A stretch of DNA of 64,000 nt. Origin: Halichondria panicea (lineage: Eukaryota; Porifera; Demospongiae; Suberitida; Halichondriidae). The stretch covers positions 887,001-951,000 of the forward strand of contig NC_087391.1 of assembly GCF_963675165.1 (NCBI RefSeq), given 5' to 3'. Shown here piece after piece: positions 12,143-20,971 of this stretch. The translations under genes were made by a program, and so were the position numbers. The notes under the pieces are model-generated. The model had not been told where the DNA came from. It was given only the letters and a program-made list of their open reading frames with translations, and did no database searches. The first letter of the stretch is position 1; each line of letters opens with the position of its first letter.

Positions 12143-13998
12143 CTAGGTTATCAAAAGACTGACTAGGTCCTCAAAAAAATCATTTTCCGGAGTTCCTTCG
12201 CGACTACACCCCAGTTTAGTAGTGCTCGTCAGAGGGCTACATGTAGTTTCGTTTAAATGTCCATTTTGAGTGCTCACAATTCCTTCCATTGAGCCGGAGA
12301 ATTTCCCATTCTTGCATGGGGAGTCTTTGCAGGAGGTATCTATGCAGGGGGAATCTGTCTGTGCTGCCTTTGAAGTCAGGGGTTCTATGGAGATGATGGG
12401 TTTAGATACGAGCGGTGTACTAGAAGATGGTTGTGCTTTGGTCATTATGGGTACTGTAATTACTGTAGGTCCGTGCGAGACAGAAGTGAGCGAATGAGTA
12501 GTTGGGGCTGGTGTGAAGAGGGGTAAGTTCGAGGAGGGTGAGAGTATTGGACTATTTGAGGGGTCTGCCGAGAGGTCAAAGCCATACAAAGTAGGATCAA
12601 CTTTGGTGAAATCAATTGGACTAAGTGTAGAGGATTCGTCTTCGCTGTCCGTATCAGAGAAGGGGCTGGTGGTCAGCCCTGAGGGGGGGAGGAGATCCAG
12701 AGGAGCATGGATTCCATTCACTAGCGGTAATAACGTTCCATTGATGGATGGGGTCACACCATTGATGGGTTTACAAGTGTCGATTTTCTCAATATCTTCT
12801 AAATTGTCGCTACAAAGTCTCTTAGTTTTCGGACTTGAGAACTCCTCTTCTGAAAGTGAATGCTTTCCCAGACAACCTCTTAAAACAGTTTTTTCTTCAC
12901 CACCTTCGACAGCATCACCAGCCTCACAAGCCCCGCCTTCTTCCCTCACAACACCCACACTCTCAACCAGTCTACCAAAGTCAGCTGTATCGACGGAATC
13001 ATCCAGTACTCCGGTGGACGCAACCAGAGGGCTAAGATCCGATAGCAACGATCCGAGCGTCTTCACCTTGATGGGCGTGGGAGGGCTTTGTGGGGAGAGA
13101 GAGAGACCGCCATCTTTGAAAGTATTACAGATAAAAGACTCGACGATTTCGTCTTGTTCTTCCATGAGTGGTAACGGAGGCTCATCACTCTTCATCATGT
13201 GATATTGTAGTGTCCGCAGAGCATTATTAATGAGGACAAAACGTAGTAGGCGTGGTTCCATGCCTGGTCGAAGCTGCTCCTTCTGAAGTTTCCCAACGGT
13301 GAGCTCGAACAGATTTCTTTGTTCATACTCGACATCAATGTGCTCCAACGGCGATGTGAAAGTTTTCTTGACAACACAGTGCATCATAGTGCTGTACGTG
13401 GTGTGTGCATGGGGTATGGGATAAGGGTAATATAGAGGGTATGGGATAAGGGTAATATAGAGGGTATGGGATAAGGGTAAGTATAGAGTATGAGGATAAG
13501 GGTAAGTATAGAGTATGGGGATAAGGGTAAGTATAGAGGTACGGGATAAGGGTAAGTATAGAGGTACGGGATAAGGGTAAGTATAGAGGGTGTGGGATAA
13601 GGGTAAGTATAGAGGGTGTGGGATAAGGGTAAGTATAGAGGTATGGGATAAGGGTAAGTATAGAGGTATGGGATAAGGGTAAGTATAGAGTATGGGGATA
13701 AGGGTAAGTATAGAGGGTGTGGGATAAGGGTAAGTATAGAGGGTATGAGATAAGGGTAAGTATAGAGGTATGGGATAAGGGTAAGTATAGAGGTATGGGG
13801 ATAATGGTGTGTATGTGGTAGTTTGTTTTTGTATCAGACAGACGTGTACACACGTTAAGTGGCATTGTGTATATTGAGTAATTACACGCAGTAGACAGTA
13901 CAATATGATTACTAGGAGGCTCAGTTGCCAGGACACAAGAATGCAGATAATTACCTGTCTTGTGGTACCACAGCTATGTCTCGGTGTACCTCAACCAT
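12143..13998 (-). CDS. SERTA-domain protein (SERTAD/TRIP-Br-like transcription co-regulator)
   Basis: SERTA proteins act in the nucleus as co-regulators of E2F/DP-type transcription. The SERTA motif is visible as YEQRNLFELTVGKLQ and PRLLRFVLINNALRTL, about residues 37-80. I infer two coding exons: 13955-13998 (MVEVHRDIAVVPQD) and 12143-13391, joined in phase, giving 430 residues. An open frame continues upstream of 13391 through a minisatellite (to 13936). I reject it because an acceptor lies at 13392 and the extension is only repeat-encoded Tyr/Pro/Leu. The long middle is Ser/Pro/Asp-rich and disordered. The C-terminus ENDFFEDLVSLLIT is short, acidic and hydrophobic, as in SERTAD transactivation tails. 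The start exon is less certain; translation could also begin at the MMHCVVKK methionines. Confidence 0.8.
13411..13808. repeat. minisatellite, about 23-26-bp unit, roughly 16 copies
   Basis: Imperfect tandem array of GGGATAAGGGTAAGTATAGA plus a variable 3-7-bp end (GGTAT, GGGTGTG, GTATGG). It lies in the first coding intron of the SERTA gene. Units differ mainly in the tail, so the array expands in more than one register. It stays open in two minus-strand frames because its units lack stops, making long spurious frames rich in Tyr, Pro and Leu. Confidence 0.9.
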
Positions 13999-14508
13999 TC
14001 CTCTATAAAAACACATTGCTAGAATAACTTTTGCATAAGCTCATTGAAATAACTGCTTCACTTAGAACAGAGTACCAAATCTTACTAAGCACACACGCCA
14101 ATTTAATATTCAAACAAGGAATTTGTAGACTATTGAGGGGGACAAGGAAGTAACAAGGAGAGAAAAGACAGGGTGAATGAAAAGGTTGTACAGCTACAAG
14201 CTGTCTCATTTCCTAGAGAGAAAAAATATGAACAAGATGGACATTTGATAGTCAGCCTAGGTTACCTCAAGTACAATTGTTGTATGTCTATACACACAAT
14301 AACTTACACTTGATAAGTAAAGTTGTCAAACAAAGGAACTTTAGTGAGATGGGGACAGGACCAACATTCAAAACAACCATATAAAGAGGACTTGGTTCTC
14401 CTTATACAGGGGACACAAACATGGCTTCAATTTACCGACTCTAAGCTTAGTAATCTGCCACAACAACAGAAGCCAGCTCACACCATCCCAGCACACACAG
14501 GTGGATGT

Positions 14509-14563
<55 letters not shown>

Positions 14564-16770
14564 CTCTCTCTCTGTCTGTCTCTCTCTTTACAAGGGACTA
14601 AAATGAGCTTAATGTCAGAACACTAAATCTAACAGTCTAAGACAATATCTGGGGTATGTTAAATAAAGCACAATTATTATTCTGAACAAAAATTTCGCAC
14701 ATACATGTAAAAGTATAAAGTTAGCTTTAAAGCATTATGAAAGGCACATTTTTAATCTACTCACACCATAGATAATTTTATGGCTAGAATCCTTACAAGG
14801 GTGGGGTGTTAATGAGATTATGCTGAGAATCTGAGAGGCTAGGTAATTCACTGTGGGAGGTTCAGTGTTGTGTAGAAATAGCTCTCTCCCACATGCAAGA
14901 AGCTAGCTCAACACAAGTGGAAAGATGACAAATAACAAACTAACTATTTGCAGGAAACACAACAAAAAACAGAAAGTCTTCCACAAACTATAATTATGTC
15001 TCAGAACTAATTACATAATGCTGTACTCCAGCATGCAAAATGTGGTCTTAACCACAATAGGGCACTTGACTTTATGAATACAGTTGCTGTACGCTCAAGT
15101 ACTTGCTAAGTAAACATAGTTTGGCCAGACACTGTGAATTCACTTCATGTAGCTATAACAAGGGGACAAGTGCGTACACACCGATCATCAGCATTCATTT
15201 TCACATACTCATACTCAAAAGGGAAGCAAGGATTGGCTCTTGCCAAAAATCTAGGCTTTAGACCTTCGAGCCAAATGATTTTACGAATACCTTACTGAAA
15301 GCTCTACGCCATGTAGGGACCTCACATACACACACCTTTCCCGAGCTTCCAATTTAGCACTAGCTCACAAAAAATTTTTAGCCGGAAAACCGACAAAGAT
15401 GTTGTGTCGCAGTAATTCTCAGTGTCTCTATGAATTATTTCTCGACTTAATCAACAGACAAAACAAGTACAGAACTCACAGGAAAGCAGTAATAGAAGCT
15501 GGGGTAACGCCCTCGGGGTATATATACACTGAAAGTATATCTAAGTGCCAACACACGCCATTTGACCACAAAATCATTGTCAAAAACCAACCAAAATGCT
15601 TGATTTAATTGATAAGTGGCTGTCATAATACAATGACTGGTAACGAGTGTGTGTGTGTGTGTGTGTGTGTATTGTACACACAAAGGACCTAGTTGACACT
15701 TAAGACTACCCACACAACATAGTTAGGTCTGTAGCAATGGCCCAATGGCCGCTCTCTAAACACAACAACTGTGGCTATACAAACAACCGCAGGGTGATAA
15801 AAACGGCACATGTCGACGTAAACAATTAGTTGGCGCTTAATTGGAATCTATAGTAATTTCGAACACACTTCTCGTTGTCATTAAAGCTTAATGGCCTCTT
15901 TCAGAATAGGTGTAGAAACAGTTTACAGTCGGTCAATTAAGATTCCATAGACACGAGTGCAATATGCAGTTGGCTAGATATGTGTACCAAAGTACCGAAC
16001 GGTGATAGAGATCCACTTATGCCTTAGGTAAACATAAGCCTGAATTCAAAGCACGAAACAAGTACTAAATAATTTGGTGTGAATCACATTATATAACGGT
16101 TTAGCACACTCTCTTGAACTAACAAATGACATCATAGAATAGTACTTGTAAACCGAGGATGTACGGTTGCTACAAACCTAAAAAATAAACTTTTAGAAGC
16201 CTTCTACAATTGTGTTCATAGGCACGAACAAGTGTAACCTTACAAGATGTTTATGTGTTTGTGGATTGAAAGTCAAATGAGATTTGTTACCTTACATTCT
16301 AGTGTAAGCTTACAGAGCTTTAAACAACAAAAGAAAGGTCTCACTTCATTTACTACAAACGAAGACTTAGATAGGACGCTTACATACCTTATCATGTAAG
16401 AAGTCACCCCAGTATAAGCTTTTCGGTGGCTTTAGACGTCCGACGTAGCTTAGTTCTCTCAATAGGCAACAATCTTGATGGATCTTGCCTAGGGTAGATG
16501 TAGTCAAGGCTGGCCTTTCAACTTCTAACTCGAGCGACAGAAATGATCGGCTAGCGCTATCAGCATTATCCAGGGGAAGAACCTCTAGACAGATCACAGA
16601 GGCAGAATGTGTAATCAGCAAAGTAGGGCTTCTAGGAATTTCCTCTAGAGCTAGAGAGCTATGCCTATGAATGTAGTTTAGCTGTCGATTTGGGGGGCGG
16701 GGCTGCTCGATGCCGTCACCTCGGTCATCACAGGTTACAAGTTAATCAGTACTTGTATGGTGGATGCATC
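13999..16770. other. non-coding 2.8 kb: probable leader introns of SERTA gene and divergent promoter with PGP
   Basis: No coding exon was recognised. A (CA)n microsatellite occupies about 14512-14560, with TCTCTG runs to 14586, and a (GT)n lies at 15648-15670. A minus-strand donor (AAG|GTATGTAAG) at about 16388 follows an open stretch, 16389-16680. That could be a 5' leader exon of the SERTA transcript facing the PGP gene start at 16771; this is inference from one splice site and the geometry. Confidence 0.4.
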
Positions 16771-18748
16771 ATGGAGCTAAAGAGTGCAGATCAGTGGAAG
16801 GAGCTTCTTGCAAGTGTGGACAACTTTATTTTTGACTGTGATGGTAAATTAATATAGCCTATAAACCATGATTGTAGCTGTCATACCTCCTTTGCTGGTT
16901 ATGTACGCCGGGATTTAGTGGGTTTGCAAACGCCCGACCCTTGAGGTAGCCTCGAGACCAGACGTTGTTATCTGAAAGAACGCCTGATGTCAAGTTCTAA
17001 TGTCGAACTCGTTAAGCTGAGTCAGCGAGTGGTTAGGCTTGAGTAGTTGTGAACATGATTGCGCACGGTAACCGCAAACACAACAATACTATAGCTAGCT
17101 GTACGTTACTGTAAGCATCATAATGATATTCATGGGAAGTATGGTTGTTGCGGGCAATTATCGGTCTAAGAAATTCCTGGACCAATTAGATAAGTTCTAC
17201 ATTGGAACTTGACCAGTTCAGATAACGAACAGCTGGTCTCGAGGCTACCCTTGGGGGGCCTCATTGAAATTAAATCCCCGCATCCCCTCCCATACCCCGC
17301 TTAATAACCCCGGGATACTTTTTGTATTCTGAGGAAGTCAAATTCCCTACCCATTCATATCCCGCACTACTTCGGGGTTACTTGCTGAATCAAAATCCGA
17401 CTATGTCCCCACTATGCCCCGCAGGAGAGGGGGGGGGCGGAGGAAGGGGGGCTGACATTGATAGGTGCATAACATGTTATTACATGCATTAGGAGTGTTG
17501 TGGTTAGGAGAAGGAGAAGCTGTTCCTGGAGCACAAGAGGTCATCAAACTTCTCAGAGAGAAGGTACGGACAGCCTCAGTAGTAATGTGTGTGTGATGTG
17601 ATGTCTCGTCTCTGCAGGGTAAGTCTATCTACTTTGTCACAAACAGCAGTGGCAAATCAAGAAAAGAGTATTTGGTGAATTTTGACCGTCTAGGATTTGA
17701 GGCGTACAAGGTATAAGCCTATTATCCATCACACTTCTGTATAATCCGTACAATCACAGAATGAGATCTATAGTGTTGGTTACGTAACTGCCCATTACCT
17801 GAAGCATGTGCTCAACTTTAAGAAGAAGGTCTACCTGATGGGACTGTCTGGTCTTGCCCAAGAACTGGACCTGCAGGGCATACCTCACGTCGGTGTTGGT
17901 CCTGATCCGTTGGTGGGTGGACCGGCTGAATGGCCCAAGATAACTCTGGACCCTGAGGTAAGTGTCCCCCACTCTTTCCACCCACTCTCTTCCCCTTTGT
18001 TTCCAAAGTCACCCTGTTCCCATATCTCAGTCTGTAACCTAGTGATTATTTGATAGGCCCAATCCCCGTGTATACTAGCTGATACTCTACGTTTGTATGC
18101 TTATGTTCTGTGTAGGTGGGAGCTGTGGTGGTCGGTGCTGATAGAGAATTCAACTGGATGAAGTTGATAAAGGCATGCAGTTATCTACACAAGCCAGACT
18201 GTTTGTTCATAGCAACCAACGAGGACACTAACCTTCCCATGAAATCTGACACCATTATCATTCCAGGTGAATGCTCGATCTGAATTCTTTCTGTAACTTT
18301 ACATGAAAGGTGTACCTCTCTTCCCTGTCGACTAAAACACATTGTATACACGTACAGGTAATGGATGTATAGTGAGCAGCATTAAAGTCGGCTCTGGCAG
18401 GGAGCCGATAGTTGTGGGAAAACCACACTCACCCATATTTCAAGTAATGCAAGACAGGTGTGTGCAGTCATGCGTTTAATATATAATATTTGTTTTCTTT
18501 TCCTCAGTGCCAAATTGGATCCGGCTAGAACACTGATGATTGGAGACACGTAAATAAACGTGTGCGTTCTGTTCACTGTACCATGTACCACATTCCACAG
18601 GTTGTCCACTGACATAGAGTTTGGAATCAGGAACGGAATGAAAACATTACTCGTTTTGACCGGGCTTTGCCAGAGGAAGGATCTAGAGGATCAGAATGGA
18701 ACCAAACCAGACTTTTTGTGTGAATCTGTAGCTGCGTTTTTGACATAG
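16771..18748 (+). CDS. PGP/PDXP-type HAD phosphatase, copy 1
   Basis: HAD-superfamily (class IIA, NagD-like) phosphatase of the phosphoglycolate/pyridoxal-phosphate phosphatase group, cytosolic. Exons 16771-16843, 17493-17563, 17618-17710, 17760-17957, 18116-18266, 18358-18457, 18508-18549 and 18601-18748 give 876 nt, 291 residues. Catalytic features: FDCDGVLWLG (nucleophile and acid/base Asp, split by intron 1), VTNSSGKSR (motif II), [10 protein letters not shown] with its Lys (motif III) and MIGDTLSTDI (motif IV Asp). Substrate cannot be told from sequence alone, since phosphoglycolate and PLP phosphatases share these motifs. It is followed by a close tandem paralogue with the same exon pattern. 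A 305-bp MITE occupies part of intron 1. Confidence 0.92.
16945..17249. mobile_element. foldback MITE in PGP copy 1 intron 1
   Basis: The left end GGTAGCCTCGAGACCAG is the inverse of the right end (CTGGTCTCGAGGCTACC at 17233-17249). The match continues inward with small changes (TTATCTGAA / TTCAGATAA). There is no reading frame. The copy-2 gene lacks this insertion in the matching intron, so it arrived after the PGP duplication or was lost from copy 2. Confidence 0.75.
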
Positions 18749-18756
18749 TTGGCATA

Positions 18757-18895
18757 CAGGGTTTTGCAGAATCTTTGCAACCTCAACAATAGAGTTGAGG
18801 GTTGATATGGAACGCTTTATACCACTGGTCTTCCATATAAGGACCGCTCAACCCTCAACGCTTTTTGTTGTTGCAAAGACTCTGGCAAAACCCTG
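18757..18895. mobile_element. MITE family B, copy 1 (between PGP copies)
   Basis: The ends CAGGGTTTTGCAGAATCTTT and AGACTCTGGCAAAACCCTG are imperfect inverted repeats of about 27 bp, flanked by TA on both sides as in Tc1/mariner-type MITEs. An inner repeat, CTCAAC ... GTTGAG, adds to the hairpin. A second member with the same ends is at 33572-33699. Confidence 0.8.
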
Positions 18896-19096
18896 TAACC
18901 ATTATTTTTTTGACAGCAAATAATTTTAGCTGAGACATTTCCGGTCAGTTGGTAGTGGTTGGGGGCGGGGCTGCTGAGCTCACAGCACATTATGCTCACA
19001 TCCACTGTTCAGATCGTGGATAGCTAACTAGCTGGTGGTACTAGCATAGATGGTACTAGTACTGTGGGATCGTCTGAGAGTTATTATTCAAGCATC

Positions 19097-20775
19097 ATGG
19101 AGCTAAAGAGTGCAGATCAGTGGAAGGAGCTTCTTGCAAGTGTGGACAACTTTGTTTTCGACTGTGATGGTAAATAAGTACAATCATCTGTATAGCTAGC
19201 TGCTGCAACGTGCAACAGTGAGTGCAGTGAACAGTGACAGTGACAGTGTGCTGTGAGATAATGATATACTACAGGAGTGTTATGGTTGGGATCAGGAGAA
19301 GCTATTCCTGGAGCACAAGAGGCCATCAAACTTCTCAGAGAGAAGGTATGGACAGCTTTAGTAGTATAGTAGTGATGTGATGTCTCGTCTCTGCAGGGTA
19401 AGTCTATCTACTTTGTTAGTAACAACAGTGGCAAATCAAGAAAAGAGTATTTGGTGAATTTTGATCGTCTTGGATTTGAGGCTTACGAGGTATATAAACC
19501 GTTACACTTCTGTATAATCCATATACAACCACCAAAATAATCACAGAATGAGCTCTACTGTGTTGGTTACGTAACTGCTCATTACTTGAAGCATGTGCTC
19601 AACTTTAAGAAGAAGGTCTACCTGATGGGACTGTCTGGTCTTGCCCAAGAACTGGACCTGCAGGGCATACCTCACATCGGTGCTGGTCCTGATCCAATGG
19701 TGGGTGGACCGGCTGATCTGGCCAAGATAACTCTGGACCCTGAGGTAAGTATTCCCCACTCTTTCCACCCACTCTCTCCCCTTTGTTTCCAAAGTCATCC
19801 CGTTCTCATATCTCAGTCTGTAACCTAGTGATTATACGAGACTGTACTTGTATACTAGACTGTGTGCTTGTGAAGTAAGCCATGCATTCTGTGGTTCTGA
19901 CTATGTACACCTAATCACATGCAAGGTGTGTGATCACCCTTCTTATTTAGCCTTATATAGTCTTTGGAAGTGAATATATATGGCTTGTGGTATATGTGCA
20001 GGTGGGAGCTGTGGTGGTCGGATTTGATAGAGAATTCAACTGGATGAAGTTGATAAAGGCGTGCAGTTATCTACACAAGCCGGACTGTTTGTTCATAGCA
20101 ACCAACGAGGACGCCAACCTTCCCATCAAATCTGACACCATTGTTGCTCCAGGTAAGTAATTTTAATTGCCTTAGAATTTTATCACATGAAACCTGTCGT
20201 TAACAGCCATTAATGGGGCCCCAAAAATCTCCATAGCATGTGTTTTAACCAGTGTTAGTAAACCTCTTTATTACAGCTATACTGCTGGTCTGCCCAAGGG
20301 TGACCGTTATAGACAGGTTTTACTGCATGTATCACCAAATCTGATGCAGGGACTGGCTGTATAGTGACCAGCGTTAAGGTCGGCTCTGGCAGGGCACCGA
20401 TAGTGGTGGGCAAACCACACTCACCTATATTTCAAGTCTTGAAACAGAGGTATACTTATTATGTGCCTCCATTAAACCCCCAATAATTATTTTCTCAGCG
20501 TCAATTTGGATCCGACAAGAACAGTAATGATTGGAGACAGGTAGGCCTATGTATATATGTAAAATTATCCTAAATATTCAATATTCATTTCACTGTATAT
20601 TTCTCATTCCACATACAGGCTGAACACTGACATGGAGTTTGGAATCAGGAACGGAATGAAGACAATACTCGTTCTGTCTGGAATCAGTCAGAGGAAAGAT
20701 CTAGAGGATCAGAGTGAAACTAAACCAGACTTCTTTAGTGAATCCGTAGCTGGTTTATTAGCATGCAAAGACTGA
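19097..20775 (+). CDS. PGP/PDXP-type HAD phosphatase, copy 2
   Basis: Tandem paralogue of the upstream gene with exactly matching exon boundaries: 19097-19169, 19275-19345, 19397-19489, 19547-19744, 20002-20152, 20350-20449, 20499-20540 and 20619-20775 (885 nt, 294 residues). Motifs: [30 protein letters not shown] and MIGDRLNTDM. The last is closer to the usual GDRLDTD form than copy 1's GDTLSTD. Long stretches of exon 4 and exon 5 are nearly identical at DNA level to copy 1, and even flanking intron bases match, so the duplication is recent or maintained by gene conversion. The C-terminus differs (LLACKD). Probably the same enzyme class; any split in substrate is unknown. Confidence 0.92.
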
Positions 20776-20971
20776 ATTATAGAGAATCAGACATTCAAAA
20801 TTGAACTACCCAGACTCTTTAGCAAATCCGTAGCTGATAATTATAATGTCAGCATGCCAACTTGAATATATTATTATAATTATAAACTTGATTATTATAA
20901 TTATAAAATTATAGAAACACTTGATACAAAAATAATATAAACATAATTATTGAAACGACACTACATAATCT

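Noticed and set aside
12143-12180. Gene end inside the SERTA frame as a truncation
   Set aside because: The acidic-hydrophobic tail ending EDLVSLLIT matches the expected C-terminal type, so the stop is natural.
12513-13202. 229-codon plus-strand frame
   Set aside because: Antisense shadow of the SERTA-domain exon; low-complexity Ser/Pro content and no family similarity.
13411-13808. CRISPR array or telomeric repeat
   Set aside because: Units are contiguous without unique spacers, and GGGATAAGGGTAAG does not match a clean telomere repeat.
13392-13936. N-terminal extension of the SERTA frame through the minisatellite
   Set aside because: Encoded only by tandem repeat units; a good splice acceptor at 13392 and an in-phase upstream exon at 13955-13998 explain the gene better.
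14323-14601. 92-codon frame ending in His-Thr repeats
   Set aside because: Produced by the (CA)n microsatellite; no conserved sequence.
16367-16621. 84-codon minus-strand frame
   Set aside because: No family similarity; more likely part of a non-coding leader exon facing the PGP gene.
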